Part shown: positions 18,225 through 26,948 of the stretch, piece by piece
Position numbering within the stretch: the first letter of the stretch is position 1
Layout of the letters: each line of letters begins with the position of its first letter
NCBI RefSeq assembly: GCF_004000765.1
Contig: NZ_BILW01000016.1
Span: 1-64,000 of the forward strand
From: Paenibacillus chondroitinus NBRC 15376
GTDB taxonomy: Bacteria > Bacillota > Bacilli > Paenibacillales > NBRC-103111
Direction of reading: 5' to 3'
DNA: 64,000 nt
Notes under the pieces: generated by a model
Database searches by the model: none
Told to the model about the DNA's origin: nothing
Seen by the model: only the letters and a program-made list of their open reading frames with translations
Program-made: the position numbers and the translations under genes

Positions 18225-18875
18225 TTAGCAGGTGAAGGACTCGATAAAACGTAAATCGATACCGAAGAACATCCAGGAGAAACCATTCCAACGGAAGCCG
18301 GCAATGGAATTACGACCGACAAAAGTCGGATAATACCAGAACTGCTGGCCATTGCTTAGCCATACGTAGGTAAAGCGGAACATGCAGCGTCTAATGCCAC
18401 CCGGATCTACTGCGAATGTAGAACCAGCCAAAGATTGCGGCTTTTGCGGGGTATACGCAGGCGGAGCCGATGTGGGCGCTTGCTCATTGCCGCCTGTTAC
18501 GCCAGGTTGCCCTGGGAATCCAGGCTGCCCCGGGAATCCAGGCTGCCCCGGGAATCCAGGCTGTCCTGGGAATCCAGGTTGCCCCGGGAATCCAGGTTGC
18601 CCCGGGAATCCAGGTTGCCCTGGGAATCCAGATTGCCCTGGGAATCCAGGTTGCCCTGGGAATCCAGGCAAGCCCATGCCAGGCAGGCCGGGAAGTCCGA
18701 GCATGCGTGTATCATATACAGGTACCCAAGCGTAGGCTTGCGGTACAGGATAGCCGTATGCATAAGGCGCGGGTTGAGGATAGGCTTCCGCATACGCAGG
18801 GTTAATTTCGGGCTGCTGCAATACGTCAGTTTCCCGTTCCGATTGCCGAGTCTCTTGTTTTTTGTTTGAAGTCAT
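18225..18875 (-). CDS. Collagen-like (GFPGQP)n protein, possible spore or surface protein
   Basis: The 216-residue product has a hydrophilic N-terminus, a Pro/Tyr-rich stretch (residues 26-55), a collagen-like Gly-X-Y region built from nine GFPGQP/S units, and a conserved-looking aromatic C-terminus ending in ESFTC. No signal peptide is visible, as is common for exosporium or spore-coat proteins assembled from the mother cell. AAGGAGG precedes the ATG. The exact function is unknown. Collagen-like Gly-Pro repeats in spore-formers often make trimeric surface filaments. Confidence 0.75.
   Translation of the reverse strand: MTSNKKQETRQSERETDVLQQPEINPAYAEAYPQPAPYAYGYPVPQAYAWVPVYDTRMLGLPGLPGMGLPGFPGQPGFPGQSGFPGQPGFPGQPGFPGQPGFPGQPGFPGQPGFPGQPGFPGQPGVTGGNEQAPTSAPPAYTPQKPQSLAGSTFAVDPGGIRRCMFRFTYVWLSNGQQFWYYPTFVGRNSIAGFRWNGFSWMFFGIDLRFIESFTC
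18511..18672 (-). repeat. Nine tandem 18-bp units coding for GFPGQP
   Basis: GGGAATCCA recurs exactly every 18 bases from 18514 to 18658 on the plus strand (nine copies), with small third-position differences between units. The array codes for the collagen-like region and is prone to length change by slippage. Confidence 0.95.
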
Positions 18876-19019
18876 GAATGTAAGTTCCTCCTTAGGTTAA
18901 AGCGGATTAGTCGATACTTACTATATGCAGGAGGCTAGACGAATGTCACGGTTAGAACTGGTCTAGAGGAGAGATTTTGCCAAACTATACCATTAGTCCT
19001 AATTATATTTTGATTTATG

Positions 19020-19036
19020 AAAGCCCTAGGCTTTTT
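19020..19036 (+). other. Small hairpin in the leader of the HD-GYP gene
   Basis: AAAGCC and GGCTTT pair across a three-base loop, followed by TTT. It lies about 60 bases upstream of a TATAAT (19099-19104) that could be the -10 box for the HD-GYP gene. I see no further structure in the 269-base gap. Confidence 0.35.
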
Positions 19037-19144
19037 CTCCTAGTAATATAGGAAAAATACGGGATTTACCTCCCATGGTTGGAACCTAATTTGTCGTATA
19101 TAATAGAAATTGGTTATATTTTGAAATAATTGGGGCGGGGTTAA

Positions 19145-20179
19145 TTGAAAGAACTTACGGGGAAAATGTTGAAATACGATGTAACAACGAGCTATGGGCT
19201 TGTATTGGCACCAAGCTTAACCGTTCTTACGGCAGAGCATTTAGATTTATTTAGACAGCATCGTATTGACTTCATGGACATTATTACGACAAATCCCCAA
19301 GAGCAACTGGAACAAGAACTAGTCGTCGCCGACACCCAAGATTCTTCAGGAATTCTAGTACAGCAAGCTTCTCAGCTAGCCAAGAAAATTTTCGAGCAAA
19401 TAGAGTCAGAGAATAAAATCCCATTGCTTGAAATTAAGAGCCAACTCATTCCTATTGTTCAGCAAGCTGCCGAACATCCTGATTTATTCGAATTACTTGA
19501 AGCTGTCAAAGCCAAAGATGAGTACACGCATCAGCACAATGTCGGAGTAGGCATACTTTCGACACTAATCGGAAAGTGGCTTAAGATGGAAGAAAAAGAG
19601 ATAGCCTTGTTGACGTTAGCGGCTACTTTGCATGATGTTGGTAAAATTAAAATATCGCAAGACATTCTCCAAAAGCCGGGGAAATTAACAAAAGATGAAT
19701 TTAACACCATGAAACAGCATACCATTCGGGGCTATAACATGCTGAGGGAGACTGTTGGAGTCAACTACCGAGTTTCACTTGTTGCCTTGCAGCACCATGA
19801 GCGAGCAGACGGAAGTGGATATCCTATGGGTTTAAAAGATAGCCAAATCGATCGCTTGAGCCGGATTGTTGCCGTTGCCGATGTCTTCCATGCCATGTCC
19901 TCGAATAGACCTTATCATGAGATGATGCCGTTCTACGAGGTTGTACGACAGATGCGCGCAGGTCTTTTTGGAGAGTTGGATCCACATATCGTATCCGTGT
20001 TTCTAAAGAATATCATTCGAAGTTTAGTCGGCAGGAAAGTGAAATTGACGGATGGTCGTTGGGCGGAAGTCGTCTATATTAATCCTACAGATGATACAAA
20101 TCCACTTGTAAGAGTCGATGAAGCATTTGTAGACCTTAGCCGAGAACGCCACATTCATATAAAGGAAGTTGTTGTATGA
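19145..20179 (+). CDS. HD-GYP cyclic-di-GMP phosphodiesterase
   Basis: Predicted to hydrolyse c-di-GMP, a second messenger that controls exopolysaccharide and motility. The HD-GYP domain covers about residues 120-290. It has H163-D164 in LHDVGK, H192, H217/H218 and the GYP signature at 225-227 in RADGSGYP, so the metal-binding set looks complete. Residues 1-115 form a separate N-terminal region seen in Paenibacillus-type members. The TTG start follows GGGGCGGGG. It overlaps the next HTH gene by four bases (ATGA), which ties phosphodiesterase and regulator expression together just upstream of the EPS genes. Confidence 0.93.
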   Translation: MKELTGKMLKYDVTTSYGLVLAPSLTVLTAEHLDLFRQHRIDFMDIITTNPQEQLEQELVVADTQDSSGILVQQASQLAKKIFEQIESENKIPLLEIKSQLIPIVQQAAEHPDLFELLEAVKAKDEYTHQHNVGVGILSTLIGKWLKMEEKEIALLTLAATLHDVGKIKISQDILQKPGKLTKDEFNTMKQHTIRGYNMLRETVGVNYRVSLVALQHHERADGSGYPMGLKDSQIDRLSRIVAVADVFHAMSSNRPYHEMMPFYEVVRQMRAGLFGELDPHIVSVFLKNIIRSLVGRKVKLTDGRWAEVVYINPTDDTNPLVRVDEAFVDLSRERHIHIKEVVV

Positions 20180-20475
20180 TGCCTAATTCAAAAGCAGAGA
20201 ATACAGTTTTGCAACAATTTTTCACGAATTATGGGCTGACGCAGCGAGAATCGGAAATTCTTTCCCTGATCGCAACTCACGGGTACACAAACAAGGAAAT
20301 TGCTGAAAGCTGTTGCATCAGCGAGAAAACAGTCAAGATTCACCTAGCGAATATTATGAGCAAAATTGGCATTGGCTCGATGCGCCGGTTGCTGGCACTA
20401 CTTTTGCAGCAAGCGTTGATGGTTTCAGGGCTTACAAGTGAGAAAAATTTAGTGAAATCCGTGGGGATGAATTAA
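20176..20475 (+). CDS. Stand-alone LuxR/GerE-type HTH regulator
   Basis: A 99-residue DNA-binding protein made almost only of a LuxR-type helix-turn-helix. [13 protein letters not shown] begins the domain and [24 protein letters not shown] is its recognition region. It has no receiver or sensor domain, so its activity is likely set by abundance or by a partner protein. It is translationally coupled to the HD-GYP gene and sits 190 bases before the Wzz-like gene, making it a candidate for binding the dyads in that promoter. Confidence 0.88.
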   Translation: MMPNSKAENTVLQQFFTNYGLTQRESEILSLIATHGYTNKEIAESCCISEKTVKIHLANIMSKIGIGSMRRLLALLLQQALMVSGLTSEKNLVKSVGMN

Positions 20476-20515
20476 GAAAAAGAGAAGGCCTTTCGAGGTG
20501 CTTTTCTTTTTTTTT
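20475..20515 (+). terminator. Probable terminator after the HTH gene
   Basis: A purine-rich stretch (AAAAAGAGAAGGC) can fold back on GCTTTTCTTTTT, and a long T-run follows. The stem is imperfect but the T-run is strong. Confidence 0.6.
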
Positions 20516-20564
20516 ATGCGCATTTTCGGTGATACAATTTGGAACTTAGAAATGGAATATTTTG

Positions 20565-20593
20565 TTGACATGATACGAAAAGTATCTTAAAGT
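20565..20593 (+). promoter_or_regulatory. Sigma-A promoter of the Wzz/BY-kinase operon with embedded dyad
   Basis: TTGACA (20565-20570) and TAAAGT (20588-20593) are 17 bases apart. The spacer is almost filled by the dyad GATAC-GAAAA-GTATC at 20572-20586, so a bound protein would block polymerase. Confidence 0.6.
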
Positions 20594-20607
20594 AGTAATA
20601 GAATTAA

Positions 20608-20622
20608 GATACAAATAGTATC
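20608..20622. promoter_or_regulatory. Second GATAC-N5-GTATC dyad
   Basis: GATAC-AAATA-GTATC repeats the dyad of the promoter spacer 36 bases downstream (centre to centre). A half-like copy (GATAC-AATTT-GGAAC) lies at 20531-20545. The spacing fits a cooperatively binding repressor. Confidence 0.5.
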
Positions 20623-20663
20623 ATTGAATTTCGAAAAAAGATGACTTCTCACGGAGGGGAAAC

Positions 20664-21425
20664 ATGGAAATTAATTTAAAAGATTATTTGATGATTATAA
20701 AGAAGCGTTGGTGGCTAATTGCATTAATTGTATGTGGTTGTACCCTTCTAACCGCCATGTATACGACAGCCAATTACGTTCCGATTTATCAGGCTTCGAC
20801 AAAATTGATTGTCAACAAAACATCTGAACAAGGTCAACTAGGCACGGAGCAAATCGATTATGGAGCCATCGGTGTTAATATGGCCCTCATTAATACCTAC
20901 AAAGAAATCATTAGAACCCCGGCGATTATGGATAAAGTCGTTCAACGCTACCCTGACCTCAACGTATCTACCGACCAATTAATTTCTATTGTTAATGTGT
21001 CGAACCTCAATGAAACGCAAGTGATGTCGATTACGGCCCGACATGTTTCCCATGATCGAGCGGTGAAGATTGCGAATGCCGTATCGGATGTTTTCCAAAC
21101 AGAAATCCCCAAAATTATGAAGGTCGATAATATCACCATTCTGAATAGAGCCAAAGTTCAGGACAATCCTATACCCGTGAATCAAAAGTCAAATCAATAC
21201 ATCATTCTTAGTTTTGTTGCATCGCTCGCTGTTACAGTTGGTATCATTCTTCTGCTGGACGCTTTAGATGATACTTTGAAAACGGATGAGGATGTTCGAG
21301 AGGCTTTTGAACTCTCAACCTTAGCTTACATACCGAAAGTGAAAACCAAAGCACTAAGGGCGGCACAGAAAAACAAATCCAGAAAAAAAGTAGAGGATAT
21401 TGCATATGCCAAAACTATCCACTGA
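20664..21425 (+). CDS. Wzz-type chain-length determinant / BY-kinase activator (EpsA/YveK-like)
   Basis: Polysaccharide co-polymerase subunit that helps set EPS chain length and activates its cognate tyrosine kinase. It has an N-terminal membrane segment (about residues 16-34), an extracellular Wzz domain, and a second membrane segment near 182-202 followed by a basic cytoplasmic tail. GGAGGGG precedes the ATG. It overlaps the kinase gene by 20 bases, the usual Gram-positive split of the pair. Corresponds in role to epsA of B. subtilis. Confidence 0.93.
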   Translation: MEINLKDYLMIIKKRWWLIALIVCGCTLLTAMYTTANYVPIYQASTKLIVNKTSEQGQLGTEQIDYGAIGVNMALINTYKEIIRTPAIMDKVVQRYPDLNVSTDQLISIVNVSNLNETQVMSITARHVSHDRAVKIANAVSDVFQTEIPKIMKVDNITILNRAKVQDNPIPVNQKSNQYIILSFVASLAVTVGIILLLDALDDTLKTDEDVREAFELSTLAYIPKVKTKALRAAQKNKSRKKVEDIAYAKTIH

Positions 21426-22071
21426 TTCTTCCATAACGATGCAAAAGAATCCTAACTCTCCGGCATCCGAAGCTTATAGATCTTTAAGATTTAATATCGA
21501 TTGTTCGGTATTTGGGCGTGAAGCAAAGACGATTACCGTCACATCTTCAGGCAGAGGTGAAGGGAAAACAACGACGGCTATTAATTTAGCCGTTGCGTAT
21601 GCACAAACGGGCAAGAAAGTGGTGCTTGTAGATGCTGACCTGCGAAATCCTTCCATTCACTTAACGTTTCGTGAGGATAATGCTAAAGGGCTGACCAATT
21701 ATCTGGCTAATCAAAGTACATTGCACGAGATCGTACGGGAATCTTATATTGAAAATTTATCATTCGTAACTTCGGGTCCTGCTCCTCAAAATCCTTCCGG
21801 CTTATTGGCCTCTCACCAAATGGATGTCTTGCTGGCAGAGCTTAGTGCGACATATGACATGGTTATTGTGGACACAACCTCCATTCTAACAGTAACGGAT
21901 GCCAAGATTATGGCAACAAAATGCGATGGGACGCTCCTTATCGTCAAATCCGGTAAAGTCAAACGCGGGATCGCCAAGAAAGTGAAAGAAGAGCTCCATC
22001 TGGCCAATGTGAATTTAATTGGCGTCGTCATGAATGAAGTGAAAAGCGATTATGCGTCGTCGTACCTTTAA
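21406..22071 (+). CDS. BY-type protein tyrosine kinase (EpsB/CpsD-like)
   Basis: Cytoplasmic tyrosine kinase that works with the Wzz-like protein to control polysaccharide synthesis. It has the Walker A motif SGRGEGKTT (residues 48-56), the A-prime motif VVLVDADLR (73-81) and a Walker B-like VIVDTT. The C-terminal tyrosine cluster is poor (only DYASSYL), so autophosphorylation sites are few. A TTG at 21400 is in frame, but GAGG sits eight bases before the ATG at 21406. Equivalent to epsB. In B. subtilis epsC would follow directly, whereas here it lies 31 kb away. Confidence 0.92.
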   Translation: MPKLSTDSSITMQKNPNSPASEAYRSLRFNIDCSVFGREAKTITVTSSGRGEGKTTTAINLAVAYAQTGKKVVLVDADLRNPSIHLTFREDNAKGLTNYLANQSTLHEIVRESYIENLSFVTSGPAPQNPSGLLASHQMDVLLAELSATYDMVIVDTTSILTVTDAKIMATKCDGTLLIVKSGKVKRGIAKKVKEELHLANVNLIGVVMNEVKSDYASSYL

Positions 22072-22113
22072 TCGTTACGGGAAATCAAAGTAAGGGGAGA
22101 GAGTTCATATCCA

Positions 22114-23397
22114 ATGAGAAAAAAACGGCGGAAGCAGCAACCGAAAGTCGTGAGAACCCTTTGTATTTTGACTTTAAGCATTGGCATATTGGCCGGGTGC
22201 TCGGATACGGCAGTGAACAATGCAGACAGCAATTCCATGTACAGTGATCAAGCGCCGAAAAGCATTAAAGCCTTCAAGGTCATTAAACAAAAAATCGGTG
22301 ATCCGTTGGAACGTGCGGCAGAAGCACAATCATCAGCACAATTTGACATTACATCCAAGGCAGCCGGAGATATTGATCAAATTTTGAAAAAACGCGGAGA
22401 TATGGTTCAAGAAGGCGATGTGATTCTCCGGTTGAGATCCGGCGATCTCCAGACACAGAGAGAAACCGCGGCTATTGCTGTACAAACGGCTCAGGATGCG
22501 ATAGAAAAAGCGAAAATAAGAGCTAAAAAAGAGACGCAAAACCAAAAGTTAGATATGAGCAATGCCATTCAAAAGATGGAACTGTCGATGACGGGTTTAA
22601 TGCGAAATTACAATAAAATGAAAAACGATTATGATATCGGACTGGTTACGAAAGCTCAGCTCTACCAGATGGAGACTCAAATGATGAGTGCCCGCATGGA
22701 TCTGGATCAGCTTAAACAGAAGCTAAGCGCTGTAGAGCCGCAGGAAGTTTCTCCTGAATTGGACGCGCAGCTCAAAAATGCTCAGGTTAACCTGCAGCAG
22801 CTTGACCAATCGATGAAAAACCTTGAAGTGAGAGCTACGGTAAGCGGCTTATTGACGGAGATGCCGATGGAGGCAGGGATGGCGCTGCAGGCAGGAGCTA
22901 AGGTCGGGGTTATTCAAAGGCTGGACCCGATTAAAATTAAAGCACAGTTATCAGAAGCGGAAACGAACCAAATCGGTAATAAAACTCAGCTTTCTTATTT
23001 CGTAGTGGGAGCAAATGAGAAATATAAGGGAGCTATCAGCTATCTCTCCAAAGTGATCGATCCGGAAACGAAGGCCTATGAAATTAATCTTGAAGTGCCG
23101 AATAAAGATTTGGCGTTGAAACCTGGCATGAAGCTGAAGCTTCAACTGACGGAAGAGCAGGACCAGATTGTAGTGACCGTCCCTACCTACAGTATTGTTA
23201 AAGAAGGTGACAATGCATTCGTATTTGTGCTCAATGGAGACACCGTAGAGAAACGCAGCATTCAACTAGGCAGATTGAACGAGCCTAATCAAGAAGTGCT
23301 TTCGGGCCTCAAAGAGGGAGAACTGGTCGTGAAAACGAGTCCAAGTCAGTTAAGCAATAAACAAAAAGTTCAAATGACGGCTATTGAAGAGCAATAA
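22114..23397 (+). CDS. HlyD/RND-adaptor-like lipoprotein
   Basis: Membrane fusion-type protein predicted to be anchored outside the membrane by a lipobox (ILAGC) after a basic signal peptide. It has a biotinyl-lipoyl-like half-motif (ITSKAAGDIDQILKKRGDMV), a long coiled-coil hairpin (about residues 125-235), then the second lipoyl half and beta-barrel domains. Such adaptors usually pair with an ABC or MacB-type exporter, but no permease gene is next to it. The following unknown exported protein and the peptide cassette are possible partners. Confidence 0.85.
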   Translation: MRKKRRKQQPKVVRTLCILTLSIGILAGCSDTAVNNADSNSMYSDQAPKSIKAFKVIKQKIGDPLERAAEAQSSAQFDITSKAAGDIDQILKKRGDMVQEGDVILRLRSGDLQTQRETAAIAVQTAQDAIEKAKIRAKKETQNQKLDMSNAIQKMELSMTGLMRNYNKMKNDYDIGLVTKAQLYQMETQMMSARMDLDQLKQKLSAVEPQEVSPELDAQLKNAQVNLQQLDQSMKNLEVRATVSGLLTEMPMEAGMALQAGAKVGVIQRLDPIKIKAQLSEAETNQIGNKTQLSYFVVGANEKYKGAISYLSKVIDPETKAYEINLEVPNKDLALKPGMKLKLQLTEEQDQIVVTVPTYSIVKEGDNAFVFVLNGDTVEKRSIQLGRLNEPNQEVLSGLKEGELVVKTSPSQLSNKQKVQMTAIEEQ

Positions 23398-23418
23398 ATA
23401 AAATTGGAGTGACTTGAC

Positions 23419-25140
23419 TTGAAAATAAATTGGAAACATACGATGGTTATGTTCATTTTATCCGTTTCACTCGTGATTCCATCAGCAGCTTTCCATGTAG
23501 CAGCCGATGAAAAATATGCATCAACAACGACGGTGAAAAGCTATTCGTTGACAAGTGATATCAAGGTAGAAGTGAAAAGTATTTTAAACGAATCAACCCC
23601 CGAAGGAGCTAGAATCGGCACGGTTGTACGTTTGTATAACGATGGGGATCGCCTGACGGGCGTACCGGAGTATGAAGTTCGTGCCAAGACGCAAGAGGGC
23701 TTGGAATATATCATGCGTCCAAGTCAGGCTAACGCCAAAAACATTCAGCCCAAAGAGACGGTAGAGCTTAGTTATATGACGGTCATCGAGCGCTTTGATG
23801 TCTTTTCATTAACGGATCTTTCCTTCTATGATGTAGACGAATTCGTTTATCCCAAGCAAGAAAAGAAAATCATATCCCTGCCGATTTCAGACTTAGAATG
23901 GAAGGGTGAAAAGGCAGTCCTTACCGATCCTTCTACGACGAAGAAGTGGGAAGATTCGTTTACGATCCCGGTGCTGTCCAGCACGCTGTCATACAAGCCG
24001 GTCAGTCTTGCTGAACAGAATACACCGGACGGGCCTATGACCATTGTGGCATTGCTGGCTAAGAATACGGGGGATAAGAAAACCAACATCCCTGACTTCC
24101 GGATCAATGGCAAATCCGAGAATAAGATTTACAGCGGAAAGCGAATCGAGAAAGATCCGATCACCCTCGAACCTGGGGAAGAAAACTATGTCCATTATGC
24201 CATTCCGATTAGAAACAAGATGGATTTGAAAAGTTTGTCGGTCCTGACGCCAGAAGACTTTGTGGGTGAAGACAACAAACATACCGAATATTTGATTGGC
24301 AGATTGACGATTACACCGCCAGGAGCTAACGATGTGCGGTATTTTATGAATCAATTGTCACAATATGAGTGGAATAAACCGCTTCAGATAGACCCTTTAA
24401 CGAAGCTGATTCGGCCAGAAATCAGTGTTTCCATGGTAGATCTTCGCGTCTATGAAAGTGCGGGAGGCGGATTTAAAGCCGCTGTGGCCAAATTCAAGCT
24501 GCTCAATAAGAGTGAAAGCCCCTTGCAGGTTCCTCTCTTTCAGACGGTCCTGACAAGCAGCAGCGGTAATAAATATTTGGGTACAAGACAAAATACGCAG
24601 GTAGACACACTCATTCCTAATCTAAGCTACGTCATCTACTATTCCTTCATTATTCCGAATGCCGAAAACGGTGAGCAGTTAGCCATGGAAATTACGGATG
24701 GGAAAAGTGTACAGCCCTACAACCTGCCAGTTGCTGCCTTCAAGACGAAAGTTATGGATGAGACGGACGATAAGGATGCCGCCTTCTTTCCTTTCCAAGT
24801 CACGTTGAATAATTGGTCAATTGGAATCAACTACAATATGGGACAAGGAAGTGTTCCTTACTCGTATAAAAACAATCTGGATTTCGGCATTAAACTTCAG
24901 GATGAAATCGTTGTTGATCAAAGCTTTTCTCAAATGAGACTTGAGTTCGCCGATGCCAAAAACAGAATCATGGCTTCCAAGGTCTTAACCTTTACAGGAG
25001 ATAATAAGCTGGTTAGCGGAGCACAATCCATTGATTTTAACGCGGACCGATTGGAAAATACCGTCTATCTTCGGATTTATGAAATTATTGATACACCATT
25101 TGGTGAAGCAAGACGCCTTGTCCAAACAGTGAAACGATAG
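23419..25140 (+). CDS. Exported protein of unknown function
   Basis: I do not recognise a family. The 573-residue product starts with a TTG seven bases after GGAGTGA and has a clear signal peptide (hydrophobic residues 9-24, cleavage likely near HVAADE). The remainder looks like several repeated beta-sandwich segments, with recurring phrases of the kind VVRLYNDGDRLTGVPEYEV and VALLAKNTGDKKTNIPDFRI that suggest tandem Ig-like domains. It lies between the HlyD-like lipoprotein and the 68-residue peptide gene with gaps of 21 and 13 bases, so it belongs to the same operon. Confidence 0.75.
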   Translation: MKINWKHTMVMFILSVSLVIPSAAFHVAADEKYASTTTVKSYSLTSDIKVEVKSILNESTPEGARIGTVVRLYNDGDRLTGVPEYEVRAKTQEGLEYIMRPSQANAKNIQPKETVELSYMTVIERFDVFSLTDLSFYDVDEFVYPKQEKKIISLPISDLEWKGEKAVLTDPSTTKKWEDSFTIPVLSSTLSYKPVSLAEQNTPDGPMTIVALLAKNTGDKKTNIPDFRINGKSENKIYSGKRIEKDPITLEPGEENYVHYAIPIRNKMDLKSLSVLTPEDFVGEDNKHTEYLIGRLTITPPGANDVRYFMNQLSQYEWNKPLQIDPLTKLIRPEISVSMVDLRVYESAGGGFKAAVAKFKLLNKSESPLQVPLFQTVLTSSSGNKYLGTRQNTQVDTLIPNLSYVIYYSFIIPNAENGEQLAMEITDGKSVQPYNLPVAAFKTKVMDETDDKDAAFFPFQVTLNNWSIGINYNMGQGSVPYSYKNNLDFGIKLQDEIVVDQSFSQMRLEFADAKNRIMASKVLTFTGDNKLVSGAQSIDFNADRLENTVYLRIYEIIDTPFGEARRLVQTVKR

Positions 25141-25153
25141 GAGAGCGAATGCG

Positions 25154-25360
25154 ATGAACGATGAAACGAAGAAGGTACCCAAATTGTATACTCGCCCCAT
25201 GGTACTAAGTCAACAGCCGGTTCGCTTTGAGACAGCGCAGAGCTGGAATAAAGGCAAAGGCAATTTGAATCACCCAGGTAAAGGGAATGGCGGCATTAAT
25301 TATCCCAACCCTCCGTATACCGGACCTCATAATGGCAATGGAAACGGCAAAAATAAGTGA
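25154..25360 (+). CDS. Candidate RiPP precursor, Gly/Asn/Lys-rich peptide
   Basis: A 68-residue protein with no signal peptide and a leader-core layout. The front carries YTRPMV (Tyr12-x-x-Pro15), resembling the YxxPxL motif bound by PqqD-like recognition proteins. RFETAQSW follows, then a tail rich in Gly, Asn, Lys and Pro (GKGN, NGGINYPNPP, NGNGNGKNK). AGGAG lies ten bases before the ATG. Directly downstream are an HprK-like kinase, a PqqD-like protein, a membrane peptidase and an ABC exporter, as expected for a modified, exported peptide. It has no Asp/Glu where a lasso ring would need one. The product is unknown. Confidence 0.7.
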   Translation: MNDETKKVPKLYTRPMVLSQQPVRFETAQSWNKGKGNLNHPGKGNGGINYPNPPYTGPHNGNGNGKNK

Positions 25361-25431
25361 ATTTATTCGAGGAGGTTAATGGCTAACTGCCGTTGGCCTC
25401 AACGATCAATTAAGTCCCAAGGGGATGTACA

Positions 25432-26214
25432 ATGGCGCGTTTTCACACAATGATTGGAGAGCATCTGGTTCAAATGATTTGCGACTCCGATCAGATGACG
25501 TATTGGATTGAGCGAAATTTCCCCGTGGTAGATACGAGCAATCGAAACCCGGATCTCTTCATTCAACTTACAGGGGGATATGGGACACCTTTTGTTGACT
25601 ATCACGTGGAGATTTCCAAAGAATCGCACAAGATCTTATTTCAAAGGGCAGATTATTGCATCGAGACCAGCTTGGATTATCAGGACTCCAACATTTCTGT
25701 GCATAATGAGTTGGCGTTAAAACACGCGCTGATGAATCTATACAGCTCCTATCTGGTCTACCATCAGTGCGGACTGCTGATTCACTCATCCTGTGCGATA
25801 GATAAGGGCAAAGCCTATATGTTTGCGGGACACTCGGGGGCCGGAAAATCTACGGCGGCTAAGCTGTCGCATCCCCGGGAGCTGCTTTCCGATGAGGCAA
25901 CCATTATTAAAATCACTCCTGGTCAGATCACGGTTTACGATTCTCCCTTTCGAAGTGAACTGGTTAGAACAGGTGCAGGAGAGACTAGTCCGTTAACCAA
26001 CATCTATCTATTGCATCAGGCAATGGATAATCAGCTCGTTCCGCTTAGCAAATCGAACAGCCTTCTTTTTCTTATGAATAAAGTGTTTTATTGGTCTCAC
26101 AGTTTGGAAGAAACAAGGAACATCTTCCGGCTGCTGCAGCAAGTCGTTCATTCGGTTGCGATTTTCGAGCTGCATTTTCAAAAAAACGAGACATTTTGGG
26201 AGCTGATATCCTAA
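25432..26214 (+). CDS. HprK-like kinase of the first peptide cassette
   Basis: Predicted ATP-dependent kinase of the HPr kinase-related group that accompanies PqqD-like proteins. Walker A is at residues 133-141 (GHSGAGKST), preceded by IHSS (117-120) where the lasso kinase has LHGS, and followed by LSDE (152-155). It is shorter and diverged from the kinase at 32144. In paeninodin clusters such a kinase phosphorylates a Ser of the precursor, so by analogy this one may modify the 68-residue peptide. The next gene starts on its stop codon. Confidence 0.8.
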   Translation: MARFHTMIGEHLVQMICDSDQMTYWIERNFPVVDTSNRNPDLFIQLTGGYGTPFVDYHVEISKESHKILFQRADYCIETSLDYQDSNISVHNELALKHALMNLYSSYLVYHQCGLLIHSSCAIDKGKAYMFAGHSGAGKSTAAKLSHPRELLSDEATIIKITPGQITVYDSPFRSELVRTGAGETSPLTNIYLLHQAMDNQLVPLSKSNSLLFLMNKVFYWSHSLEETRNIFRLLQQVVHSVAIFELHFQKNETFWELIS

Positions 26215-26483
26215 TGACCAAATACCTTCGGATGAATGATTATGAGTTTATTCAACTGGATATGGAATGTATTATTTTGAACACGGATGAATTTACGTTG
26301 ACGAAATTAAATGAAGTAGGCGGTTACTGCTGGTCGTTACTTGGCGTGGCTCAGACAGTAAGCTCCATAAGCGAAGCGGTTCGCGAGGAGTATGCCTCCG
26401 TCAGCGAGAGCGTCGAAGAGGATGTTGAAGCCTTTTTAACGGAGATGATAGGGCGGGGTTTGGTCCAATATGCTGTTTCCTAA
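26214..26483 (+). CDS. PqqD-like peptide recognition protein
   Basis: An 89-residue winged-helix protein of the PqqD/RRE type that binds a precursor leader and presents it to modifying enzymes. Typical features are the early beta hairpin (DMECIILNTDEFTLTKLNEV), GGYCWSLL, and a helical end DVEAFLTEMIGRGLVQ. Its ATG overlaps the stop of the kinase gene by one base and its end overlaps the peptidase gene by 14 bases, so the three are translationally coupled. Confidence 0.82.
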   Translation: MTKYLRMNDYEFIQLDMECIILNTDEFTLTKLNEVGGYCWSLLGVAQTVSSISEAVREEYASVSESVEEDVEAFLTEMIGRGLVQYAVS

Positions 26484-26925
26484 AGAATCGATCCAACTTC
26501 TTACACGTGTGATGGCCAAAAATGGCTGGATTGAACTTCCGGCACGAGGAACAAGCATGTATCCTTTTATCAAAAAAGGTGACATTTGCCGTTTCAGCGT
26601 TACTACCGTGGAAAGTATAAAAAAAGGCGATGTCCTTTTATTTCGTACGCTAGGCGGAAACTTGGTGGCTCATCGATTTTGCCGGATGGTCACAAAGAAT
26701 CAGCAGTTGTATTACCTATGTAAAGGTGACACCAACTTAAAGCATGATGAAGCAATTGGGCTGGATCAATTGATTGGGAAGTTGACTTGGATCGAGCGGA
26801 AAAAGCGGATCATCCATACAACGGATCTATTTGCTCATGTTTGGGGAAGGATCATCCTGACATTTCCAATGATAACGTTATTATTAAGATTTTATCTAAA
26901 TCGGAAAGAAAGCTTTCAAGTCTAG
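26470..26925 (+). CDS. S26-type membrane peptidase, SipW/ER-like signal peptidase
   Basis: Serine peptidase predicted to cut an exported peptide or leader. Ser29 lies in GTSMYPFIKKGD, and the general base position has His68 in VAHRF rather than Lys, as in SipW and ER-type signal peptidases. A C-terminal membrane segment (about residues 128-143) anchors it. It takes the place that a transglutaminase-type protease has in the lasso cluster downstream, so it is a candidate leader peptidase for the first cassette. Substrate not shown. Confidence 0.8.
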   Translation: MLFPKESIQLLTRVMAKNGWIELPARGTSMYPFIKKGDICRFSVTTVESIKKGDVLLFRTLGGNLVAHRFCRMVTKNQQLYYLCKGDTNLKHDEAIGLDQLIGKLTWIERKKRIIHTTDLFAHVWGRIILTFPMITLLLRFYLNRKESFQV

Positions 26926-26948
26926 ACTTACAGTGGAGTGTCGCGGGT

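Noticed and set aside
18511..18672. Regular short repeats that could suggest a CRISPR array
   Set aside because: Units are contiguous 18-bp copies without spacers and encode GFPGQP.
18382..18869. Open frames on the plus strand rich in CPGNPG or ESRLP repeats
   Set aside because: They are the antisense reading of the collagen-like 18-bp array. The minus-strand frame has the ribosome binding site and a sensible protein.
25379..25453. Small open frame (ATG GCT AAC TGC) after AGGAGG, overlapping the HprK-like gene start
   Set aside because: Its ribosome binding site is only three bases from the ATG, the peptide has no recognisable pattern, and it runs into the kinase gene in another frame.
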